A DNA stretch of 64,000 nt from Desulfobulbaceae bacterium (lineage in GTDB: Bacteria > Desulfobacterota > Desulfobulbia > Desulfobulbales > Desulfocapsaceae), in the NCBI GenBank assembly GCA_024227155.1, contig JAAELB010000339.1, positions 16,824-80,823 on the forward strand, in the 5' to 3' direction. Within the stretch, counting starts at the first letter, position 1. The number at the start of each line of letters is the position of its first letter. Shown here one piece after another: positions 35,118 to 42,580 of this stretch. Position numbers and translations under genes: made by a program. The notes beneath the pieces are model-generated. The model searched no databases. It was not told the DNA's origin and saw nothing but the letters and a program-made list of their open reading frames with translations.

Positions 35118-36308
35118 ATGAATAATCTGTTGGCAGGAATTCTTCCTGCGGAAGGGGGGCTAGAGGCAACGGGATCCGGTAAGTATAATGTTGCCATTGG
35201 CTTAATGGCTTTATTGACCGTCATCGGGGTGGGTGCAGGTGTCCACTCATTGTATGTCGGCCATGAACATACCTTTGGTGTCAGTCGTGGGGTGCCGTGG
35301 GGTGTGCTGATTGCTGCCTACGTTTTTTTTGTCGTTACCTCCACAGGACTCTGCATTGTTTCTTCTGTCGGCCATGTATTTGGTTTTGAAAATTTTAACC
35401 CAATAGCAAAGCGCGCAGTTTTTCTATCGATTGCAACCATCGTTGCAGGTTTTCTCGTTATTGCATTTGAAATTGAGAATTCCTGGCGAATGCCGGTTGG
35501 AAACGTTATTGGAGCCAACCCAACATCTAATATCTGGTGGATGGGTACCCTGTATGGAGCGTATCTCTTTTTTATGATGATTGAGTTTGTCATGCTCCAG
35601 AAAAATTTGCACAAAGTTGCCACAGCGTTTGGACTGATGGGGCTTTTGACAGGTGTAGTTGCCCACTCCAATCTTGGTGCAGTTTTTGGACTTTTGAACG
35701 GTCGTGAGTTCTGGCATGGGCCATATATGCCCATTTATTTTATCACTTCTGCCGCCATGTCAGGGTGCGTTGCTATCATCTTTTTCACCTATATTGCCTA
35801 TAAATTTAATGGTTGGAAGATGAGTGAGGAGATAAAGCTGTCTCTTGAAAGCGTAGCCAAGATGGGCGCGCTTATGATGGCAATCATAATCTTCTTCACC
35901 AGCTGGAAGATGATCACCGGTGTAACCGGCCAGCCCCCAGGCAAGTTTGAGGCGATGCAGGCGCTTTTGACAGGCCCCTATGCAATGAATTTCTGGGTGG
36001 GTGAAGTTCTCCTTGGTATGGTTCTGCCTTTCGTTATCATTCTTGCTGTAAAAGGGCGCAACATGAATGCTCTTTTTGTAGCCTCTTTAGCGGGGATGAT
36101 CGGAATATTTTTCATGCGTTATGATTTGGTTATAGTTGGTCAGCTCGTGCCGGCCTACCATGGGATGGGACTCGTTGATTATCCGGTTCTGCTCACCTAT
36201 GTACCATCGCTCCATGAAAATCTGGTGGTAATCGGAGGGATTGCCTTTTGCGCTTTGATATTCCTGATGGGGGAGCGGTTATTTCGCGGGCATGTCTCTG
36301 AACATTAA
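35118..36308 (+). CDS. NrfD-family quinol oxidoreductase membrane subunit, paralogue A
   Basis: A 396-residue integral membrane protein with about ten helices, of the polysulfide reductase NrfD/PsrC family. It contains HSLYVGHEHTFGVSRGVPWG, FEIENSWRMP and SNIWWMGTLYGAYL, typical of subunits that bind menaquinol and pass electrons to a periplasmic Fe-S partner. The start at 35118 has AAGGAG nine bases before it; the open frame extends to 35058. The Fe-S subunit and a trihaem cytochrome follow downstream, so genes at 35.1-37.8 kb probably form one quinol-cytochrome module. Paralogue C at 41.3 kb differs at only about 35 positions by my reading; paralogue B at 38.6 kb is more distant. Confidence 0.9.
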   Translation: MNNLLAGILPAEGGLEATGSGKYNVAIGLMALLTVIGVGAGVHSLYVGHEHTFGVSRGVPWGVLIAAYVFFVVTSTGLCIVSSVGHVFGFENFNPIAKRAVFLSIATIVAGFLVIAFEIENSWRMPVGNVIGANPTSNIWWMGTLYGAYLFFMMIEFVMLQKNLHKVATAFGLMGLLTGVVAHSNLGAVFGLLNGREFWHGPYMPIYFITSAAMSGCVAIIFFTYIAYKFNGWKMSEEIKLSLESVAKMGALMMAIIIFFTSWKMITGVTGQPPGKFEAMQALLTGPYAMNFWVGEVLLGMVLPFVIILAVKGRNMNALFVASLAGMIGIFFMRYDLVIVGQLVPAYHGMGLVDYPVLLTYVPSLHENLVVIGGIAFCALIFLMGERLFRGHVSEH

Positions 36309-36320
36309 AGTGACATTTAT

Positions 36321-36461
36321 GAGCCCGTTGATTTAATGCCTTTTTGCCCAATCTCTTCGTTAAACCAAAAATTTTATCCTCGGAATATCAACTATATGCC
36401 TGTGGTAAAATTTTTTGTTTGCCTCGATATTGAACAAAAATGCTATTAAATCAACAGACTC
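36321..36461. mobile_element. MITE with GAGYCYGTTGATTTAAT ends, copy 1
   Basis: A 141-bp element starting GAGCCCGTTGATTTAATG and ending with the inverse of GAGTCTGTTGATTTAAT. It is flanked by ATTTAT on the left and ATTTAC on the right, compatible with a short target duplication. It lies 12 bases after paralogue A. An inverted copy is at 40965-41104. The inner sequence CTTTTTGCCCAATCTCTTCG is shared with the CTAG-flanked MITEs. Confidence 0.8.
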
Positions 36462-36551
36462 ATTTACTGGAAGAGATATCGTTGAACTAAGCCAAAAAGT
36501 CCTGCTTATTTATATTTGGCAGGTGTGTCTTGAAAACCAAGAGGTTTTAGC

Positions 36552-37304
36552 ATGAAAATTGATGATTTAGAACAAATGGAGAGTGAGGGTCTGGCGGCAC
36601 TGCCGTCGGCTGAACGCCGTAAATTTTTAAAAATGGGTCTTGCTGTTACTGGAATGTATCTCGGTGGCAGTGTGCTTTCTCTCGGCTCGGTTAAAAATGC
36701 TCAGGCATCCGGCGTTGTGCCTGAGGCGGGCAAATATCCTTACAGTCCTCATTATAGCATGGTTATACGGGAAAAGTTGTGTATTGATTGTGAGCAATGT
36801 AAAGATGCCTGCGTGAAGACCAACCATGTACCCACCTATGGTTTTCGAACCACTATCCTGGAGAAGAGGCGCTCACTGGGGGGCGAGAAGTACGAGACCA
36901 TTTTTATGCCTGTTCTCTGTAACCACTGCAACAGGCCCCCGTGTGTGCGCGTGTGTCCAACCACTGCAACCTGGAAGGATGAAAAAACCGGGATTGTAGT
37001 GATGAATCCTCCCCGCTGTATTGGCTGTAAAACTTGTATGACCGCATGTCCTTATAATGCGAGGTACTTCAAAGAAGAGACGCGCTCGGTTGATAAATGT
37101 GATTTCTGTTTGTTGTCCCGCCTTTCAAAAGGTAAAACCACCACTGCATGTGTTGAAGCGTGTCCCGCAGATGTACGTGTCTTTGGCAATCTTGCCGACC
37201 CTGAAAGTAGAGTCTTTCAACTGGTGCACTCGCCTGAAACCATGGTCTGGGTTTTGAGGCCGGAGACGGGGGCTGTGCCAAACGTATTCTACATAAATTC
37301 TTAA
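36552..37304 (+). CDS. Tat-exported four-cluster Fe-S subunit (NrfC/DsrO type)
   Basis: A 250-residue ferredoxin-like protein with a twin-arginine signal (ERRKFLKMGLAVTGMYLGGS). Four groups of cysteines are visible: CIDCEQCKDAC, CNHCNRPPCVRVCP, CIGCKTCMTACP, and CDFC with ACVEACP, which is the arrangement of the NrfC/PhsB/DsrO family binding four [4Fe-4S] clusters. It would sit on the periplasmic face of the NrfD subunit and relay electrons. GAGG lies before the ATG. It follows paralogue A, with a MITE between them, and precedes the trihaem cytochrome; a catalytic molybdenum subunit is not present here. Confidence 0.92.
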   Translation: MKIDDLEQMESEGLAALPSAERRKFLKMGLAVTGMYLGGSVLSLGSVKNAQASGVVPEAGKYPYSPHYSMVIREKLCIDCEQCKDACVKTNHVPTYGFRTTILEKRRSLGGEKYETIFMPVLCNHCNRPPCVRVCPTTATWKDEKTGIVVMNPPRCIGCKTCMTACPYNARYFKEETRSVDKCDFCLLSRLSKGKTTTACVEACPADVRVFGNLADPESRVFQLVHSPETMVWVLRPETGAVPNVFYINS

Positions 37305-37368
37305 ACCGGAAAGTTATTCTCTCTTCTGCTTAAAACAGAGGAGAGGTTGAGAGGCGTAGGAGAAGAAA

Positions 37369-37788
37369 ATGAAGAAAATTCTGTTATTGTTGGTTCTCGG
37401 TGTGTTCCTGCTTTCCGGTGCTTTGCTTTCGGCCAGTGGGGATGTTGCAGTGGAAGAAGAGTACGATGAAGATACCTACGGGCCAGAGGATCCTATTGTT
37501 TGGACAAAACCTGTGAAGTCTGTGGTGTTTGATCACAAAATTCACACCATGGGCGCCGAACTAGATTGTGATTCCTGTCACGATGATTTATTTGAAATGG
37601 AGGCAGGGGTGGCTGAAGAGAATGAGGACTTTACCATGGATACTCTCTATGAGGGTGGGTATTGTGGTGGCTGCCATGATGGTTCCACAGCATTTGCTTC
37701 CAACACCCGTTGCACTGCTTGTCATATAGGAGTTCGGGGCCATGCACGTTTGCTTGGAGAAACTGCAGATGGTGGAAAATCGCATTAA
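37369..37788 (+). CDS. Trihaem c7-type periplasmic cytochrome
   Basis: A 139-residue exported protein with a signal (MKKILLLLVLGVFLLSGALLSA), an acidic N-terminus (EEEYDEDTYG), and three CXXCH haem sites: CDSCH, CGGCH and CTACH. The spacing, with FDHKIH before the first and GGYCGGCHDG, is that of the c(7)-type triheme domain. Extra histidines (FDHKIH) likely give bis-His ligation. It would take electrons from, or deliver them to, the NrfD/Fe-S pair. TAGGAG precedes the ATG. A strong terminator follows, ending the A module. Confidence 0.9.
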   Translation: MKKILLLLVLGVFLLSGALLSASGDVAVEEEYDEDTYGPEDPIVWTKPVKSVVFDHKIHTMGAELDCDSCHDDLFEMEAGVAEENEDFTMDTLYEGGYCGGCHDGSTAFASNTRCTACHIGVRGHARLLGETADGGKSH

Positions 37789-37827
37789 GAATTAATAAAG
37801 TTATTAAAAATAGGTAGTTGTAGGTAG

Positions 37828-37859
37828 TGGGGCTCACTGAAAGGTGAGCCCCATTTTTT
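37828..37859 (+). terminator. Intrinsic terminator after trihaem cytochrome
   Basis: TGGGGCTCAC (37828-37837) pairs with GTGAGCCCCA (37844-37853), then six T. This is a textbook rho-independent terminator 40 bases after the stop codon. Confidence 0.93.
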
Positions 37860-37916
37860 GTTTGTGCTGAAAAACTGCATATTCAATCCTGGATTTCATT
37901 GTTTTCCCTGCCTTAG

Positions 37917-37931
37917 GGCGCAAAATGCGCC
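37917..37931. promoter_or_regulatory. Palindrome GGCGCA-N3-TGCGCC, site 1
   Basis: GGCGCA-AAA-TGCGCC, a perfect 15-bp dyad in an otherwise AT-rich gap. Four related sites occur at 38090, 38124, 40695 and 40722. See the finding on this motif. Confidence 0.7.
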
Positions 37932-38089
37932 ATCTCCTTTAGAGTATTCTTTAACACCTTGATAATTCGTAAAAAATATATCTCTTACGAATTTTTCAAC
38001 CAATTCCATTTTCTCTATCTCTGTAATTCAAGTAATCAATAATTCCATAATTGCAATCAATACAGATAGTTACCAGTGTTGATGGTTAG

Positions 38090-38138
38090 GGCGTATTTTG
38101 CGTCTATCGTAAGATCGACATAGGGCGCATAATGCGCC
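38090..38138. promoter_or_regulatory. Paired palindromes, sites 2 and 3
   Basis: Site 2 is GGCGTATTTTGCGTC (38090-38104) and site 3 is GGCGCATAATGCGCC (38124-38138), 34 bases apart centre to centre. They lie about 120 bases before a -24/-12 promoter and could be enhancer sites for an activator of the B-module genes. The remainder of 37860-38258 has no gene. Confidence 0.65.
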
Positions 38139-38258
38139 ATGTGGGGTAGGTGTTGTCGTTTCTTTCTCTGGTCCTGATCTGATGCAGTGGCATGAAGATT
38201 TATATATAACAGGAAGTTAAGCCGTTATTTGTACTGTTGCTTTAAGTTAAGGAGTGGG

Positions 38259-38274
38259 TGGCATAGTTTTTGCT
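38259..38274 (+). promoter_or_regulatory. Sigma54 (-24/-12) promoter for the NrfD B module
   Basis: TGGCA (38259-38263) and TTGCT (38270-38274), with GG and GC ten bases apart, match sigma54 promoters. It lies 54 bases before the preferred start of the small membrane protein gene at 38329. Confidence 0.75.
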
Positions 38275-38328
38275 ATATAAGAGATAACTTAAGGATTTAT
38301 GTCCGTATCATTATACAGGGAGGATGCC

Positions 38329-38550
38329 ATGGCAACCACTATACAAAAACACACAATTGAAAGACCAGTTGATCACATCTTCAGTAATCTTTTGGGGCTT
38401 TATGAAAAGATGAGTGAATGGTTCTGGTTTGTACTCTGTTTTTTTCTTTTTGTAGTGCTGGGTCCTTTTAGCGCTCCTGTAGCCCTGATAGCGCTCTATC
38501 AGGTCAGCAAGGAAGTAGAGGGGCAGCATGAACCAGAGTCAATTGCGTAA
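38329..38550 (+). CDS. Small membrane protein of the NrfD B module
   Basis: A 73-residue protein with a soluble amphipathic start (ATTIQKHTIERPVDHIFSNL) and one or two membrane segments (WFWFVLCFFLFVVLGPFSAPVALIAL). The ATG at 38329 is chosen because AGGGAGG lies six bases upstream; an in-frame ATG at 38299 has none. The gene is followed after 72 bases by NrfD paralogue B and shares its sigma54 promoter. It may be an accessory subunit of the quinol oxidoreductase; I do not recognise the family. Confidence 0.75.
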   Translation: MATTIQKHTIERPVDHIFSNLLGLYEKMSEWFWFVLCFFLFVVLGPFSAPVALIALYQVSKEVEGQHEPESIA

Positions 38551-38622
38551 TGTTTTATGATCGTGGGAATGTAAAAGTCGATAATCATTGATAACCGATG
38601 AGTCTGTAGGAGGAGTCAGAAG

Positions 38623-39801
38623 ATGGAAGGAAATATCACAATAACAAGTAGCCCGACAGCAGTAAAATTACCAAACAACAGCCTTATGTGGCTGAGTCTT
38701 TTTATGATTATTCTTGGCGTTGGTGGTGCGGTTTATGCCCAATGGATTGGCCATCATCATGCTTTTGGTAATACCCGTGAGATGCCTTGGGGGATGCTTA
38801 TCGGGGTTTACGCTTATTTTGCTATCATCTCTACAGGCTTATGTGTTTTGGCTGCCTTTAGCCATGCCTTTGGTGGTAACCAGATGGCACCTCTTGCAAA
38901 TCGTATGGTTTGGCTTTCAATAATTATGCTACTCGGTGCATTCATGGTGATTGGCCTTGAGATAGAAAACCCGTGGCGGATGCCTCTTGGTGTTATTCTA
39001 CACCCTAATGTTACCTCAAATATATGGTGGATGGGTACCTTGTACGGTCTTGCCATAGGTGTGATGCTGCTGGAGCTGTTTTTAATAGTAACCAAAAAGT
39101 TTTCTGCCGCCATTTTTCTTGGCGTCATCGGTGCAATAGCTGAGTCTTTTGCAAACTCAAATTTGGGTTCTGTCTTTGCTTCTCTTAATTCACGTCCATT
39201 TTGGTATGGCTCGCAGTTGCCTGTGTTTTTTCTGGCTTGTGCAGTTCTTTCTGGGGCCGCTGCAATTGTGCTCTTTACCCACTATAGCCATATGCTGCAA
39301 CAGCGTAAAATGAGTGAAAACACCTTTAAGGGGTTGCAGACAGGCGGCAAAATTATGGTGCTTATGACCTTTCTGGTCTCGCTAGCAACCGCCTGGAAGT
39401 TTGTCAACGCATACTGCGGAACCGATGAGATGATAATGGCAGCGGATTCGTTGGTCAGGGGGCCGCTTTCAACTAATTTCTGGCTCTTTGAGATCGGTAT
39501 AGGTTTGGCGTTGCCCTGTGTGATTCTGGTCGCAAGTCGCTTGCGCTCTATGCACGCAATGTCATCCGCTGCGCTTATGGTGCTCGTCGGACAGTTTTTT
39601 TCACGATATAACTTGGTGGTTTCCGGTCAGATTGTACCAAGTGATCATGAGTTTGTCGGAGTGTCTCAGTATCTTTCATATACGCCGACAACTGCAGAGT
39701 ATCTCCTTGTTGTTGCAGGAATTGGAGTGGTGGGTTTTGGCTTTGTTCTTGGCGAAAGGTTTCTTGATGCGACTTTTAGTGATGAGAGCAATAATCACTG
39801 A
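38623..39801 (+). CDS. NrfD-family quinol oxidoreductase membrane subunit, paralogue B
   Basis: A 392-residue NrfD-like membrane protein with about ten helices. It shares with paralogues A and C the patterns WIGHHHAFGNTREMPWGML, ENPWRMPLG, SNIWWMGTLYG and ANSNLGSVF, but overall similarity is clearly lower than that between A and C. GGAGG precedes its ATG. No Fe-S or cytochrome gene follows it, so its electron partner may be shared with module A or encoded elsewhere. A MerR-type regulator gene follows 79 bases later. Confidence 0.88.
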   Translation: MEGNITITSSPTAVKLPNNSLMWLSLFMIILGVGGAVYAQWIGHHHAFGNTREMPWGMLIGVYAYFAIISTGLCVLAAFSHAFGGNQMAPLANRMVWLSIIMLLGAFMVIGLEIENPWRMPLGVILHPNVTSNIWWMGTLYGLAIGVMLLELFLIVTKKFSAAIFLGVIGAIAESFANSNLGSVFASLNSRPFWYGSQLPVFFLACAVLSGAAAIVLFTHYSHMLQQRKMSENTFKGLQTGGKIMVLMTFLVSLATAWKFVNAYCGTDEMIMAADSLVRGPLSTNFWLFEIGIGLALPCVILVASRLRSMHAMSSAALMVLVGQFFSRYNLVVSGQIVPSDHEFVGVSQYLSYTPTTAEYLLVVAGIGVVGFGFVLGERFLDATFSDESNNH

Positions 39802-39880
39802 TTGGAAATTCGTTATATAGATTATACGTGGGACGGATACTGTTTACCGGCCCGCGTATTTCAATGCAGGAGAAATTTAA

Positions 39881-40240
39881 ATGAAAGAAAATAAAGCATT
39901 GTTTACAATTGGAATGGCAGCTGAAATGCTTGAGGTTCATCCGCGAACCCTGAGGAATTATGAAGACGCAGGGTTGATCTCCCCCACCAGAAAAGGTACC
40001 TGGCGTTATTACACTCTCCGTGACGTGCAATGGATTGAGTGTCTCCGTGAGATGGTTCACGAGCATGGGGTAAGTCTTAATGCGGTAAAAAAATTGCTAA
40101 AGTTCACTCCCTGTTGGAATATAATAGACTGCCCCTTTGAGAAGCGTAAAAGATGTTCCGCGTTTTTTTCAAACACTCTGGTGCCGAAGAAGATTACCAG
40201 AATTGCCCCGTCACCCAAAAGAGAGGATATTGCGGCCTAG
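39881..40240 (+). CDS. MerR-type regulator with C-terminal cysteine cluster, regulator 1
   Basis: A 119-residue regulator. The N-terminal MerR helix-turn-helix and wing are clear: IGMAAEMLEVHPRTLRNYEDAGLISP, then TWRYYTLRDVQWIECL. The C-terminal part has CWNIIDCPFEKRKRC, a group of three cysteines that could bind an Fe-S cluster or metal. The second regulator at 42.58 kb has the same layout (CYEISDCPRDVHCNC), so the cysteine group is conserved. Each stands just after an NrfD paralogue, which suggests they sense redox state and control these genes. The GGCGCA-N3-TGCGCC palindromes nearby are candidate binding sites (inference). GGAG precedes the ATG. Confidence 0.85.
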   Translation: MKENKALFTIGMAAEMLEVHPRTLRNYEDAGLISPTRKGTWRYYTLRDVQWIECLREMVHEHGVSLNAVKKLLKFTPCWNIIDCPFEKRKRCSAFFSNTLVPKKITRIAPSPKREDIAA

Positions 40241-40250
40241 GAGCTTGTCC
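40237..40250. repeat. Solo end of CTAG-type MITE fused to TTAG repeat
   Basis: The sequence CTAGGAGCTTGTCCG is one terminal repeat of the CTAG-flanked MITE, directly at the end of the regulator 1 gene and overlapping its last codons. It is followed within three bases by the start (TTAGTAC) of a TTAG repeat. No matching opposite end is found nearby. Confidence 0.55.
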
Positions 40251-40252
40251 GG

Positions 40253-40327
40253 TTAGTACTTTAAGAAATTATTTTCGTGAAGGTACTTATTCAAGCATTT
40301 TAGAAAGTTCCGATCTATTCGGGTTAG
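40253..40327. repeat. TTAG-bounded palindromic repeat, copy c
   Basis: A short copy (75 bp): TTAGTACTTTAAG, AAATTATTTTCGTGAAGGTAC, ACTTATTCAAGC and AGTTCCGATCTATTCGGGTTAG. It is close to copy a in sequence but lacks the hairpin centre. Confidence 0.7.
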
Positions 40328-40381
40328 ATGCAGGATAAATCTATTTCCCGTTGGTTTGTAAAAAAGGATATTTAAGTTTTA

Positions 40382-40514
40382 TTAGTGCCTTACTCCAGAA
40401 AAACTGTAATAAAAAACAAGAAACTCAGAAACTCCTCATGAAATCGTGAGCTTATTTTTACCGGCAAGGCACTTATCCAGCGATTCTAAAAAAGTTTCCG
40501 ACTAGTCGGGTTAG
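40382..40514. repeat. TTAG-bounded palindromic repeat, copy d
   Basis: Begins TTAGTGCCTTACTCC and ends AGTCGGGTTAG. Its outer hairpin pairs GTGCCTT with AAGGCAC. The centre includes ACAAGAAACTCAG and ATGAAATCG, shared over its length with copy e at 53.5 kb. From 40515 to 40694 nothing further is recognised. Confidence 0.75.
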
Positions 40515-40694
40515 TTTCTATTCTGTTCTCGTTTGTCGAAGTCACAACTTTTTGTTCGGTTGTCCTGCCTGAATTCCCTCTTTTCTGTACATTGATATCC
40601 CTCGACCTCTTCACCTGAATGTACGTTGATTCTCTGATTGTTTCCCTTCTGTAATTTTTTCTCTACTGTATCCGTAGTTGTGTTGGTTTGTGTG

Positions 40695-40736
40695 GGCGCA
40701 AAATGCGTCTTTAGTAAATGGGGCAAAATTTGCGTC
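40695..40736. promoter_or_regulatory. Paired palindromes, sites 4 and 5
   Basis: Site 4 is GGCGCAAAATGCGTC (40695-40709) and site 5 GGCAAAATTTGCGTC (40722-40736), 27 bases apart. They are upstream of the small membrane protein and NrfD paralogue C, mirroring sites 2 and 3 upstream of paralogue B. Between 40737 and 40964 there is no gene; TTGACA near 40879 could belong to a promoter. Confidence 0.6.
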
Positions 40737-40964
40737 ATAAACTTGAGAAAAACTTACATAATAAATAACGTAGCTAGTTAGTAATTTAATGTGTGTAATA
40801 TTAGCGACTAAAGGGTTTTTATGTGCCAGATGTACCCGGTGGTTGTTACTTTATTGGCATTTATGGGTTTAACATTAACTTGACAATGGTAGTTGTTAAG
40901 TATAGTGGTGAGAGTAGTGATGAAGAAGGGATTGATTGGCTGGATGTATCCGGCAAACATTGAT

Positions 40965-41104
40965 GAGTCTGTTGATTTAATAGCATTTTTGTTCAATATC
41001 GAGGCAAATAAAAAATTTACCACAGGCATATAGTTGATAATCCGAGGATAAAATTTTTGGTTTAACGAAGAGATTGGGCGAAAAGGCATTAAATCAACGG
41101 GCTC
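40965..41104. mobile_element. MITE with GAGYCYGTTGATTTAAT ends, copy 2 (inverted)
   Basis: A 140-bp copy of the 36.3-kb element in the opposite direction: it begins GAGTCTGTTGATTTAATAG and ends with the inverse of GAGCCCGTTGATTTAATG. It is flanked by a perfect direct repeat ATTGAT (40959-40964 and 41105-41110). The two copies bracket the segment 36.3-41.1 kb between paralogues A and C. Confidence 0.82.
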
Positions 41105-41131
41105 ATTGATCGAGGCAAAAAAGGAGGGGCT

Positions 41132-41257
41132 ATGGAAACGGTTTATTTTTTAATAATTTGGATAGGGAGTGCTTTGGCACATACACTGTATGATCTCAAA
41201 GTCAAACCGCACTTTGATTCGTATAAACAAAATTCGGACAGTTGGCCATATGTTTAA
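41132..41257 (+). CDS. 41-residue small membrane protein before NrfD paralogue C
   Basis: A 41-residue open frame (ATG 41132, TAA 41255-41257) with a strong AAGGAGGGG two bases before the ATG. The protein begins METVYFLIIWIGSALAHTLY, one hydrophobic helix, and ends with a polar tail that includes DSYKQNSDSWPYV. It ends 43 bases before NrfD paralogue C on the same strand, the same placement as the 73-residue small membrane protein before paralogue B. It is too short for most ORF callers. I do not recognise a family; an accessory subunit is the likely role. Confidence 0.6.
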   Translation: METVYFLIIWIGSALAHTLYDLKVKPHFDSYKQNSDSWPYV

Positions 41258-41300
41258 CAACTGGCTGGAAATGTGACTGTATTTTAAAATGAGGTGAATT

Positions 41301-42494
41301 GTGAACAATGTATTGGCAGGAATTCTCCCGGCGAGCGGCGGGCTTGAGGCAACAGAGTCAGGTAAGTACAATATTGCTATTGGACTGATGGCATTATTGA
41401 CAGTGCTTGGGGTCGGAGCGGGCATCCATTCACTCTATGTGGGGCACGAACATACCTTTGGTGTTAGCAGGGGAGTGCCGTGGGGTGTCTTGATTGCTGC
41501 CTATGTATTTTTTGTTGTGACCTCCACAGGGCTCTGTATCGTATCCTCTGTTGGTCATGTTTTCGGTTTTAAAAACTTCAACCCTATTGCAAAACGAGCG
41601 GTTTTTATGTCCATTGCGACCATTATTGCCGGTTTTCTTGTTATTGCATTTGAAATAGAAAATTCATGGAGGATGCCGGTAGGGAACGTGATCGGTGCCA
41701 ATCCAACCTCAAACATCTGGTGGATGGGGACTCTGTACGGGGCGTATCTTTTCTTTATGATGATCGAGTTTGTGATGCTGCAGAAAAATTTACATAAGGT
41801 CGCCACCGGATTTGGTCTTGCGGGACTTTTGACGGGCGTTGTAGCGCACTCTAATCTGGGAGCGGTTTTTGGTTTGCTCAATGGTCGTGAATTCTGGCAT
41901 GGGCCCTATATGCCAATATATTTTATTACTTCAGCTGCGATGTCAGGTTGTGTTGCGATCATCTTCTTTACTTATCTTGCCTACAAAACAAATGGTTGGA
42001 AGATGAGTGACAGTATGAAAAAATCCATGGAAAGCGTCGCCAAAATGGGAGCGCTTATGATGGCTATTATTATCTTTTTTACCAGTTGGAAAATGATTAC
42101 CGGTGTTACTGGTCAGCCCCCGGGAAAATTTGAGGCAATGCAGTCTCTTTTAACTGGACCCTATGCCCTGAATTTCTGGGGTGGAGAGGTTCTCCTTGGT
42201 ATGATTATCCCATTTGCAATCATTCTCGGAGTGAAAGGGCGAAATATGAATGCTCTGTTTGTTGCGGCTCTGGCTGGAATGATAGGGATCTTTTTCATGC
42301 GCTATGATTTGGTTATAGTGGGGCAGCTTGTTCCTGCTTACCACGGAATGGGTCTTGTTGATTATCCAGATTTACTCACATATGTTCCTTCACTACATGA
42401 AAATCTGGTAGTTGTAGGGGGGATTGCATTCTGCGGACTGATTTTTCTGATGGGTGAAAAGATGTTTCGCGGACATGTTTCGGAGAATCATTAA
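41301..42494 (+). CDS. NrfD-family quinol oxidoreductase membrane subunit, paralogue C
   Basis: A 397-residue membrane protein almost identical in layout to paralogue A (about 35 substitutions by eye, mostly conservative). At the DNA level many third positions differ, so this is an older duplication kept under selection, not a recent copy. It starts with GTG at 41301 preceded by GAGGTGA. Motifs are those of A: GHEHTFGVSRGVPWG, IENSWRMP and SNIWWMGTLYGAYL. No Fe-S or haem gene follows; the next gene is a MerR-type regulator. It may use the Fe-S subunit and cytochrome of module A under a different condition. Confidence 0.9.
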   Translation: MNNVLAGILPASGGLEATESGKYNIAIGLMALLTVLGVGAGIHSLYVGHEHTFGVSRGVPWGVLIAAYVFFVVTSTGLCIVSSVGHVFGFKNFNPIAKRAVFMSIATIIAGFLVIAFEIENSWRMPVGNVIGANPTSNIWWMGTLYGAYLFFMMIEFVMLQKNLHKVATGFGLAGLLTGVVAHSNLGAVFGLLNGREFWHGPYMPIYFITSAAMSGCVAIIFFTYLAYKTNGWKMSDSMKKSMESVAKMGALMMAIIIFFTSWKMITGVTGQPPGKFEAMQSLLTGPYALNFWGGEVLLGMIIPFAIILGVKGRNMNALFVAALAGMIGIFFMRYDLVIVGQLVPAYHGMGLVDYPDLLTYVPSLHENLVVVGGIAFCGLIFLMGEKMFRGHVSENH

Positions 42495-42580
42495 TCTATG
42501 GTTTATTCCATTTTTTCTCACTCGTTGTGTAATGAAAATCGAGGATGTTGTCCACTGGTAAATGTTTGAGGAGATTACAC

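Noticed and set aside
40253-40514. Repeats c and d as part of a CRISPR array
   Set aside because: Copies differ in length and are not separated by equal spacers, and related copies are dispersed over 45 kb.
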